64,000 nt of DNA from Mactromeris polynyma (lineage: Eukaryota > Mollusca > Bivalvia > Venerida > Mactridae): the NCBI GenBank assembly GCA_032209605.1, contig JASFXZ010000013.1, positions 6,843,401 to 6,907,400 on the forward strand, in the 5' to 3' direction. This document shows, in pieces, positions 38,545 to 48,855 of the stretch. Numbering within the stretch: position 1 is the stretch's first letter; every line of letters starts with the position of its first letter. A model generated the notes under the pieces. The model saw only the letters and a program-made list of their open reading frames with translations, was not told where the DNA came from and did not search any database. Position numbers and translations under genes: made by a program.

Positions 38545-39000
38545 TGACCTTTTTCTATATTCCTAATATAACATTACATCCACTGATTAGGTCTTACGGT
38601 TACTATTCTTTTAAATAGCACTTTAAATAAAATACATTGATTTATGGACGATTTTCTCTTGTATACTACTAGTGTACCGGAAGCATGTGCAATAAAAGTT
38701 GGCCCCCTGTTGTGCTCATCGATCTTGAGACCGTCTAGAAGTATGCTTTTCACTCTACATCAGACAGGCGCTTTCAATTTCCTTATCATGTTGTTACAAA
38801 GGGTTTTACTGAAGGCTGTCTGGGAGTAGGTACAGGAGGGGGGGGGCTGTTCCCTGGAAAAGTGTTAAAATGTTGGTACTTGTATGATTTGGTTGTTCTG
38901 TGAAATTTACAAGATAATACTAGTGCAATTCACATGAAAGAGTCCTCAAAATTTAGACCACGAAATGCACCAGAAGCCATCATTTCATATATATATATAT
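38545..39000 (+). repeat. Dispersed repeat family R1, copy 2
   Basis: 38545-38800 matches 12935-13195; 38840-38990 (GTTGGTACTTGTATG, TTTAGACC, CACCAGAAGCCA-CATTTCAT) matches the reverse complement of 51190-51340. A short (AT)n run is at 38988-39000. This copy therefore joins two parts that are farther apart in the reverse copy at 51190-52215. Confidence 0.65.
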
Positions 39001-39169
39001 TTTCATCATGTTTGGCCCCCAGTCGGGAATGTCTGGATCCGGGCCTGTTAAGAGTGTTCAAGTGCTGTCTGACTGGTACATTTCACGCCCAATCTGGGTA
39101 GCTTGCCCTTGCCTCGCACCATGACTATATAGTGTTCAATTCACAACAAAAATGTCGATGTTGTCAATT

Positions 39170-39605
39170 CGAAAACTCTCGGCAACTGACGGCATCGCTT
39201 CTGCTGTCGCTCTTTTATAGTTCGGGGAATACGGCTCCTGCTCGGCCTCCCTTCTGCGACGATTCGGCATCTTTTCATTACATGATCGGCATAGCTTCCG
39301 TGTGTATACGCAGCTTTCGGCATCGATTCAACTTCCTTCAGGGACCGCTCGGGATGGCTAAAATATTACGAAGCCTCGCAGAAGGCTTTCCGAAGACGCC
39401 GAGTTAATGGCGATGGGTTCCCGAACGTCCCGAATGGTTGCCGATGGTTTGCCGAAGATCCCGAAGCCGTCCCGAATAAAACATTCGGCGTCCAAATTTT
39501 AAAAAGTTTTAAAATTTGGATGCCGAAGTATTTTCGATCCCGATTTGGCCCGAAGTGCCGAGAAGGTTTCCAGAAGTGTTAAGGAAGGACACGGAAGGGT
39601 TCCAG
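39170..39605. repeat. CG-rich island of CCGAA/TTCGG repeats with palindrome
   Basis: Far richer in CpG than its surroundings. The words CCGAA, CCCGAA and TTCGG recur every 10-20 bases (39200-39560). At about 39485-39527 there is a near-perfect palindrome, TTCGGCGTCCAAATTTTAAA facing its complement around a tiny loop. Not coding: the 91-codon frame (39132-39407) has a composition driven by the repeat. Confidence 0.5.
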
Positions 39606-40881
39606 AACATATATACGTTTATAGATATCAACGGGCCGAAGCACTGTAACATATTTTTTCAATTTACGCTTGTCACCTGACTTACCTGTAATTGGAAATT
39701 GTATTGGTTAATTTTTTGACAGATGAAAATGGATATTTAGGTGCACTTGCCTTTATCTCTCTATCAATCTGCTGGTACCCGACTGATTGTTTACACCCAC
39801 GTTTATGTTTATACAAACTACAGTACCGCTAGATGGAGATGGAGTTCACGTGACAGGGAATCATACGACATATGCAGACGAACTGTCGAAGGAGGAGGAG
39901 AACTTGCCAAAGTTAAAGGTTGGTTGTTTGTATCTCTACTATTTGTATTTACTCTGCTTTAACAGTATTTTGTATATCGTAATATATCTCTGACGTACAA
40001 GTTGACAGACACAATTTCACACAATTTTATATTCGTTTCTCTCTGTTCATTTGTGAACGGTGGTTAACTTGGAAACTCGCCTACGTCTAAATCTCTCAAG
40101 TTACCTTCTTACTGCATAAATAACAACATTAACAATATCTTACATAACGTTGGATTTGATTTCTTTGTGCATCATAAAGTTTTGCCTTGTACTTTGTTTC
40201 GGCAAGGTAGGCTGTGTATTATGGTAGCTACTTAGCTTTCTAGCATCGCAAACATACATTTGTCTCTTCTCAACAGAAATTATAATGACACTTATTTTGT
40301 CTGTTACAATTAAAAGCATGATCTTTTATTTTTGACGATGGAGTGCAATTATTTATACCACGGACATATAACCATATGTCCGTGTCCGTGTCCGTGTTTA
40401 TACCATCATTATAGGTGCATTGATGATTTTGTCTAATTGATAGTAAATACAAATGTATTTGTGATATATTATGAACAATTGTGTACGCCGGACAATAGTA
40501 TAACATTTAAGCCTGTAGTTTGAATACAATATTCTGTTCTGTGTAGATTTGCATTGTTTATATTCGGATATTTGTTTAATATATTTGCAAATAGACATTC
40601 AATTAAAAAGCAGGGTTTTGGCACTATGGTTTGGGCACTATAATCGGATCCTGACTAGTCAATGATTTAGGAATAAAATCTTGACGCATTAGTTTTCAAA
40701 TATTACCAGAGTCATAAATGATAAGTTTTATAATGTTTTGCAGACAAATCAAGCTAATCTGTCATACTACTGAAGTGAATAAGTATCAAATGTATATTAT
40801 TCATGGACTTATCTATCTTGCATAACACGATATAAAAGGTATAAAATATCAAACCATATTTTGAAATTTATTTTATATAAG
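39606..40881. other. Non-coding stretch
   Basis: A short GTCCGT run is at 40377-40397. No supported gene. Confidence 0.35.
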
Positions 40882-41468
40882 CAAAGACCTAAATACTTGT
40901 TATACTTGATTTACCTATTTTGATTAATAAAGGTGCCCAAATAATGTAAATATTGCATGACGTCTCTCTCAACTTAGCATGGTATACTTAAAGTGCGAAT
41001 TGCATTGCATCCGCATGCGTATTCGACAGAAATGTTTACTTCTGGTGCGACCTTGAAATCTACTTCTCCGAAATAGGCTAAATATAGCAACGCTTCACCT
41101 CATCCGTCCAGGTACAAGGTATTTCCTTAGGTCTATAAATAGCGATTTCGCATGCGCAAAATATCGATGGTTCAGCGCAAGACTCCTATGTATTTATATT
41201 GGAGTTAGTATAGTCTTGCACTGAACCCTCGATATGATTAATGAATGGAGAAAACCAAAAAATCGAAAGGATTTTTTCAAATCTTGAGTAACACTTGCAA
41301 AAATCGAAAGGATTTTTTCATTTACTCCATACAAAGACCTAAAACACCATTTAATAAGGTATTTGCTCCAAAGAAACGCCAAATCACTCCTCTACCGTAT
41401 TCCCATGTGAACGCCGAATCTCGCCTCTGGCTTTCAGTCGCAATTTTATTTTTGTATTTAGGCCTTTG
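40882..41468. mobile_element. MITE-like element related to the one at 713-1014, with internal hairpin
   Basis: Ends CAAAGACCTAAATAC (40882-40896) and its near complement GTATTTAGGCCTTTG (41454-41468). Partial end motifs also occur internally (41118-41134, 41333-41344), so it may be two nested or abutting elements. Inside, 41163-41184 and 41211-41232 form a 22-bp stem with 2 mismatches. A 21-bp direct repeat (AAAATCGAAAGGATTTTTTC) lies at about 41258 and 41299. Confidence 0.45.
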
Positions 41469-41687
41469 TTGCGAGTGTTCGTTTCTTTTAACTTACAATC
41501 CAGTGCAATGTCTGTCTAGCAAACATACTTCAGACACCAGAGACAATTTGCTATATGGAAGTACTACTAGTACTAGTTTCGGCTTTGACGGGTTAATTTT
41601 AAGAAGAGGGGGGCTGATAATGTCCGCCTCGCTTACATAAACAGACATAGTCAGCAAATCTTTGAATATTATATTAATTTCAAGAAG

Positions 41688-42407
41688 GTCAATATCAGGT
41701 TAATTCGTTTGACTGACTATAATAAAGTGTGATCACTATCCCCACACCCAAATCTTTGTTTACAAATGTCCGTCATTGTGACTACATTTATCAATATGTT
41801 CACATATTATTGCAAAATATAATGTTTTGCAATTTGTATTTGAAAATTAAAAATATGTTGTTCTGTTATGTACATCTTAATAACAATTTGTACGTTATTG
41901 CTATCGTTAATGTTCTTTTAATGAATGTTACATTAACAACCATTGTTTGACGCCAATTATAAATTACAGATCTGGTATCAGGTGTTCATGTCTGTGAATA
42001 GGTACCCTCAATGCCATTCAAAAACATATAATATAGTTGATCAAACTGAATGGCATTCCACAGTGATCTCTATCTCAAGAAGTTTATGTTCTGTATGGGT
42101 AGTCATATGTTCGTGTCTGTGTATAATTATGTACCCTCAATGTCATTCAAAAACATTATACAGTTGATCAAACAAAGACGAGTGATTACATGATAGTTTG
42201 CAGTGGAACGGGTATATGGAAGATAATCGCTACATAATTACATTATGAATCATGTCATTTGTCTTTGAAGCGTTGTTACTTCTGATATCAGTTTATGCCA
42301 TCTGCTGTCCGTCACTGATAGGGTTTCATTTGTAGTTCAACATGTGCAATTCTTCGTTCTAATAATGAAATTGCTGCTTACTTAGGAGTCTTCAAATTCG
42401 GTATATA
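41688..42407. repeat. Long direct duplication, copy A2
   Basis: Second copy of 1-584. The right border is sharp (after GGTATATA). It is followed by a CG-bearing hairpin at 42454-42511 and the 79-bp array, neither present after copy A1. Confidence 0.85.
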
Positions 42408-42453
42408 TAGAGGATCTTACATGAGTGCTTATTTGATATTGTTTTTATGAAAC

Positions 42454-42511
42454 GAGTCGACTAAAACGAATATGACGCTCGGCAGAGCCTCGCGTCATAT
42501 TCCGTCGACTC
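42454..42511. other. Strong hairpin at the edge of the 79-bp array
   Basis: GAGTCGAC (42454-42461) pairs with GTCGACTC (42504-42511), and AATATGACG with CGTCATATT inside it, leaving a short CG-rich loop. It lies exactly between duplication A2 and the satellite. Role unknown. Confidence 0.5.
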
Positions 42512-43469
42512 ATACCCATACTTAGTGGCAGCTATAATACACCATACCTGTATATAGTTTGTCAGGTTGTATGGACGGTCACGTCACGACATACCCATAC
42601 TTAGTGGCAGCTATAATACACCATACCTGTATATAGTTGGTCAGGTTGTATGGACGGTCACGTCACGACATACCCATACTTAGTGGCAGCTATAATACAC
42701 CATACCTGTATATAGTTTGTCAGGTTGTATGGACGGTCACGTCACGACATACCCATACTTAGTGGCATCTATAATACACCGTACCAGTATATAGTTTGTC
42801 AGGTTGTATGGACGGTCACGTCACGACATACCCATACTCAGTGGCAGCTATAATACACCATACCTGTCTATAGTTGGTCATGTTGTATGGACGGTCACGT
42901 CACGACATACCCATACTTAGTGGCAGCTATAATACACCATACCTGTATATAGTTTGTCAGGTTGTATGGACGGTCATGTCACGACATACCCATACTTAGT
43001 GGCATCTATAATACACCGTACCTGTATATAGTTTGTCAGGTTGTATGGACGGTCACGTCACGACATGACCATACTTAGTGGCAGCTATAATACACCATAC
43101 CTGTCTATAGTTTGTCAGGTTGTATGGACGGTCACGTCACGACATACCCATACTTAGTGGCAGCTATAATACACCATACCTGTATATAGTTTGTCAGGTT
43201 GTATGGACGGTCATGTCACGACATACCCATACTTAGTGGCAGCTATAATACACCGTACCTGTATATAGTTTGTCAGGTTGTATGGACGGTCACGTCACGA
43301 CATGACCATACTTAGTGGAAGCTATAATACACCATACCTGTCTATAGTTTGTCAGGTTGTATGGACGGTCACGTCACGACATGTCCATACTTAGTTGCAG
43401 CTATAATACACCATACCTGTCTATAGTTTGTCAGGTTGTTTGGACGGTCACGTCACAACATACCCATAC
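42512..43469. repeat. Satellite, 79-bp unit (left part), about 12 copies
   Basis: The unit contains GTGGCAGCTATAATACACCA, TATAGTTTGTCAGGTTG and ACGGTCACGTCACGACATAC; starts are 79 bases apart (42525, 42604). It continues after the inserted foldback element at 46743-46915, proving the insertion split one array. Confidence 0.95.
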
Positions 43470-46400
43470 TAGTCCAGTCAATCTACTGAAAAAAGGCAAA
43501 TAAAGGAAAAAAATGCACAGAAATTATTTTGGCATAAATGTATTGTTTAATATCTGCCGTGTAAGGAAAAAAAAGTATAGGAAAATCCTACGGTGTAAAA
43601 TGCTTTTTTTGGGGTAAAATGTACTAAAAGGTAAAAAAAGTATGAATTTCTGGAATTTGACTATATCAAAATCAGATTTAGCTATAAAAATTCCAGAATA
43701 ACTGTTTTTAATAGACATTATGTTGCACCATAACATACCTTAAGTAATGACACATCATATGTTGTAAACAGTGATTTTTGGGGTAAAATGGTGAAAAAAC
43801 AAACAAATTAAAGTGGGAATTTCTGGAGTTTGTCAATAACTCGACGAAATTTAGCTATAAATTTACCTCATTAACTGTATTTAATAGATATTAAAATGCT
43901 CTAAAACATACCTCAGGTTCAGAATATCATACAGTGAAAAAGGTGATTTTTTGGGTAAAATAGTAAAAATATAAATGAAAGTGAGAATTTCTGGAATTTG
44001 CCAAACATATATTAGACCAGTGGAAAAATAGAAGGGAAAATATGCACAGACAAACTTTTGATGGATTTGTGTCATATAAAGCACCACATTTAATATACTA
44101 TCAGTATAAAACTATCACACTGTGCAAAATGTTATTTTTGGGGTAAAATGGTTGAAAATTTAAATAAAAATGGGATTTTTTGGAATTTGCCCAAAACTAT
44201 GTCAATTTGTGCAATAATACTACCAAAATTACTGTATTTAATATATTTTATATTACAGTACAAAATACCTAGGGTATAGAAACATAGTATCGTGTGAAAT
44301 GTGATTTTTGGAGTAAAACATTTAAAAAATATAAAAAAAATGGGAATTTTTGGAATTTGTCTATTACTATGTCAAATTTTGCAACAAAACTACCAGAATT
44401 ACTGTATTTAATATAAATTATATTGCGTTACAAAATACTTAAGTACAGAAACATTGTATCGTGTGAAATGTGATTTTTAGGGTAAAACTAAAAAAAAAAG
44501 GGAAATTTTGGAATCGGATAATTTCCCGTTCATTTTCACTGTAAAAGTCAAAACAGTAATTTTCACCAAATGTTATATTGCAAAATCAATAATATAAATT
44601 ATAGAAACAGTTTATGATGGGGAATGTAATATATATTTGTAACATAAATCCACATAAATTGAGGTCTTGGCAACCTTTTCAACACACGTAGATGTAGCAT
44701 ACAATGTTCACAAACCATACAATTTTGATGTAGTGTCACATCCAAGAATTGCATGATGGAATATAATATTTTTCACACAACTTTCATCCGAGTCCAGAAG
44801 TAGTTTCTAAGGAGGCCAGAACACGGTCAGGGAACAAGCATTAGTTTGCGTATATGAAAGGGAGTCGGGGCAAAGTTTGAACATCGTATGCTTTTTTACG
44901 TTTGTTGAAAAGGTTGCAATAACATCAATTTATGTGGACCCCAAACAAACTACCACCTATGTTTGATGCATCTATGTACAATAGTTTGTGAGTATCTCTA
45001 AAATACAGGACTGGAAAGGACATGATGATTTGGACCCGCTAGAATGGGGGTTGGGGACTAATAGGTAACAAACTATATCCAGTGTCAACTGGAAGAGCGC
45101 CAGCTCGTGCTAGCTCGTGCTCACATAATGATAGTTGTATGGTGCACTTGTCAAACTGGCTGCCGTACAGTAGCATGTAGCTACAAGAATGTTGGATTTG
45201 AATGTAGTTCAGCCTGATTCACATGCAAAGGAGTCAGCTGTGAGATTGCCATCAGCCCAGATTTAACATTTGACTAATACATTGTGCATATCTTATGCTG
45301 CATTAAGACACCGACATTGCTTCTATTATAATCATATAATTGTGTGATCAAATTCATATGGCTTCCGGAAAATAGCATTTTCGTTTATGTTTTCAGAACT
45401 TTTACCTCAAAACCACATTTCTTGTTTGATTTGATAACATAATGTTATCATATGTTATATTGAGAGATAACACGTAGCTTATGTCATTTCTGTGACTTTC
45501 ATTGTTTTGTTTTTTTAATCCAGGAATAGGCAAAATATACCAGAAATTGCAACTTTTAGTTATTTCTTTTTTGATATATTTTTCAAATAAATTAAATATT
45601 ACATTCCGCATTATAAACTATTTCTATGATTTAAAGTATGGATTTTGCAATATAACATGAGTTAAAAATAACTATTCTGAAAACTATATAGATAAAATGA
45701 ACGGGATATTAACAGATTCCAAAAATTCCCATTTTTTGTTATTTTTTTAAGTTTTGTCCCAAAAATCACATTTCACACGAAACAATGTTTCTATACTTGA
45801 GGTAGTTTGAACTGTATTATAATATCTATTAAATACAGTATTTCTGGTAGTTTTATTGCAAAATTTGAGTTAGTAATTGGCAAATTCCAAAAATTCCCAT
45901 TTTTTGTTATTTTTTTAAGTTTTACCCCAAAAATCACATTTCACTCGATACAATGTATCTATACTTTTGGTATTTTTAAATGTATTATAATATCTATCAC
46001 ATCAAGTAATTCTGGTAGTTTTATTGCAAAATTTGTCTTAGTTATTGGCAAATTCCATAAATTTCTTATGTTTTTGGTCATTTTTTTTAAGGTTTTACCC
46101 CAAAAATCACATTTCACTTGTTACAATGTATCTATACTTAGGTATTATGTACTGTTATACACAATCTATTAAATACAGTCATTTTGGTAGTTTTATTGCA
46201 AAATGTGACAAAGTTATTAGCAAATTCCAAAAATTCCCATGTTTCTGGTTACTTTTTTAAAGGTTTTACCCCAAAAATCACATTTTACACGGTACAATGT
46301 TTCTATACTTTATGTATTATGTACTGTAATAAAATATCTATTCAATAAAGTAATTCTGGTAGTTTTATTGGAAAAATTGACATAGTTATAGGCAAATCCC

Positions 46401-46742
46401 AGAAATGCTCATTTTTTTGTGATTTTTTTTAAATTTTACCCCAAAAATCACATTTAACACTGTTCAATGTTTCTATACTTAATTTATTTTGTTCTGTATG
46501 CAATATCTATTAAATACAGTAATTCTGGTAGTTTTATTGCAAAATTTGACACAGTTATTGGCAAATTCCAGAAATTCCCATTCTTATTTAAATTTTCAAC
46601 CATTTTACCCCAAAAATCACATTTTGCACCGTGTGATTGTCCTATACTTTTAGTATATTTAATGTGATGCCTTATATGACACAAATCCACAAAAATTATT
46701 TCTGTGCATTTTTTTTCCCCAATTTTTTTTTTGACTGGCCTA
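43470..46742. mobile_element. Foldback-type element with inverted satellite arms
   Basis: 3273 bp. Termini TAGTCCAGTCAA and TTGACTGGCCTA are 12-bp inverted repeats with one mismatch. The 3-bp target TAC is duplicated (43467-43469 and 46743-46745), and removing one copy plus the element restores the 79-bp satellite unit. The left arm has six head-to-tail units of about 171 bp marked by GTGATTTTTGGGGTAAAA (near 43603, 43772, 43943, 44130, 44302, 44472). The right arm has six inverted ones marked TTTTACCCCAAAAATCAC (near 45755 to 46606). Arms extend to about 44640 and 45590 around a roughly 0.95-kb core without a gene. No transposase; non-autonomous. Superfamily unclear: 3-bp duplications are usual for PIF/Harbinger, long repeat-built arms for Foldback types. 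Confidence 0.8.
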
Positions 46743-46915
46743 TACTTAGTGGCAGCTATAATACACCATACCTGTCTATAGTTTGTCAGGTTGTTTGGAC
46801 GGTCACGTCACAACATACCCATACTTAGTGGCAGCTATAATACACCATACCTGTCTATAGTTTGTCATGTTGTATGGAAGGTAACGTCGCGACATATCCA
46901 TACATAGTTGCAGCT
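46743..46915. repeat. Satellite, 79-bp unit (right part)
   Basis: Two more units of the array at 42512-43469. The first shares the rare TTGTTTGGACGGTCACGTC and CAACATACC variant with the last unit left of the insertion. The second is degraded. Confidence 0.9.
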
Positions 46916-48094
46916 ATATTTGTAACCCTTTTCAATGATTTGTTTAAAGATTTGCTTGAAATTGACGTATTAATTACACGGTCATAGGTAGATAGTCTTA
47001 TATTTATTTAAACACACTAAGAAATAAAATAGAAAAATGCACGTCAATGCCTTCATACAGACATGAATAATCATAATTCGAGATTTTATGGTAGATTCGA
47101 GGTTAGAGCGATACATGGACAAACATATCAACCAACATTTAACAGTCTGTATTTTGCATATCGCACTGCAAAACTTCCTTGTATGAAAGGAGCACAATTG
47201 TGTTAATGTCTTGTTACTCATTATTCAATTTTCAAGTTTGCATATTTTATGAAAGTTTCCTTATGACTTTGTTAAGTAGAAATAAAAAATGAATACAGGT
47301 ATAATGTTGCGTCACGTTTAGTCATCCTCTAGTGAACGTATTCAAATTACTGAAAAGAATCCCCCCGTCCATTTCAGTTTTATGCACATTCTTTATAACG
47401 ATTGAATAGGGTATTTTAAAGCTTAAACCATTTTGAAATGCAATTCTATACGGAAGTAAACTGAAACGGAATTTTTTTTCATATGATGGGGAATACAAAG
47501 CAACTTGTTAACAAGTGCTTGCAGTAAACTAAATAAATGTTTTCCAATAGTTAAATTCAAATTTTCATATTGTGACATGAAACTGGAAAATTTGGGAACA
47601 AATCGCAATTTTCATAAAGAAGCCTTTCTCAGCCCGCTATTATTTTCATGTCTTCACTATAGTACAAGATTTATTTCAATAGTACTAAATAACATGAAAG
47701 TGTATACTTAATCAACCATGTTAGTTTTTGTCGCGTCATTTATTTAAAAAAAAACCTGTACCACCTCACGTTTTTAATTTTGTTTCGCGTCATTTAGTTC
47801 AAAGGCTTTAAAGTGACATAGCAATTTCATGTAAAATATGTGTTAAATATTAAGGTATGACATTCATGTGAAGGAAAATATATTTCACTTCGCTCTATTT
47901 GATTCTACATGTATATTACTGATTTATTGTTCGCACTGCGAAGTTCTGCTGTTTTTGTGATGTTAGCCGGATACATAAAAGGTTGTATGCCATAATATTA
48001 TACTTGAGAGCTCGTTTTGACGTATATCGCCCCTTACTCACGACGTCATGTTACCCAGCATTCATTGTTTCTTTAGTGGAGTTGAGTAAGACGG
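46916..48094. other. Non-coding stretch
   Basis: No supported feature apart from AT-rich sequence. Confidence 0.4.
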
Positions 48095-48540
48095 ACACTC
48101 GGTTAGCTCAGTCGGAAGCTCAGTCGGTAGCCCAGTCGGTAGCTCAGTCGGTAGCCCGGTCGGTAGCCCAGTCGGTAGCTCAGTTGGTAGCTCAGTCAGT
48201 AGCTCAGTCGGTAGCTCAGTCGGTAGCTCACCCGGTGGCTCAGTCGGTGGCCCAGTCGGTAGCTCAGTAGGTAGCTAAGTCGGTAGCTCAGTCGGTAGCT
48301 CAGCCGGTAGCTAAGTCGGTAGCTCAGTCGGTAGCTCAGTCGGTAGCCCAGTCCGTAGCCCAGTCGGTAGCTCATCCGGTAGCCCAGTCGTTAGCTCAGT
48401 CGGTAGCTCAGTCAGTAGCTCAGTCGGTATCTCAGTCGGTAGCTCAGTCGGTAGCCCAGCCGGTAGCTCAGTCGGTATGTCAGTATGTAACCCAGTCGGT
48501 AGCTCAGTCGGTAGCTCAGTCGGTAGCTCAGTCGGTAGAG
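48095..48540. repeat. 12-bp satellite GTAGCTCAGTCG, about 37 copies
   Basis: Units of GTAGCTCAGTCG with substitutions (GTAGCCCAGTCG, GTAGCTAAGTCG) run without indels, so frames stay open as AQSV repeats (plus) and LPTE repeats (minus); these are not genes. The unit equals the A-box region of a tRNA-like sequence that follows directly at 48526-48600. Confidence 0.95.
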
Positions 48541-48600
48541 CGTCGTACCAGTGTTTAGGGGGTCGTTTGTGAGTTTGAACCACACATCGGGTGCACTTTT
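48526..48600 (+). mobile_element. tRNA-like SINE head or tRNA pseudogene
   Basis: GTAGCTCAGTCGGTAGAGCG is a textbook A-box. Forty bases on, GTTTGAACCAC is a slightly altered B-box, followed by CATCGGGTGCAC and T-rich sequence that could stop RNA polymerase III. Anticodon and acceptor stems are not convincing. The 12-bp array upstream appears to be an expansion of this A-box. Confidence 0.55.
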
Positions 48601-48855
48601 TGACTTAGGTTAATTTACTTTATACTTTATTCCCTTCCATCTATGACAATTTCTAGGAACAGTGAATGAGTGAAAGGTTTACAGTTGTTTCTGACCCTAG
48701 TCATTTCACTCCAAGGATGTTTATCCCCCAATATTATGACAATAGTATTTTAATTCATGATACATGCTTATTTGTAAGTGAAGAGGGTATAACAAATGCA
48801 ATTGTTCATAACTTTAACTTAACATTTCTTTACAATATTTTATTTCAAAGATAAG

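Noticed and set aside
45402..46690. Small frames in the foldback element
   Set aside because: They follow the 171-bp units and have no transposase features.
47983..48583. AQSV- and LPTE-repeat proteins
   Set aside because: Products of the 12-bp tRNA-A-box array read in frame; collagen-like look is an artefact of a unit length divisible by 3.
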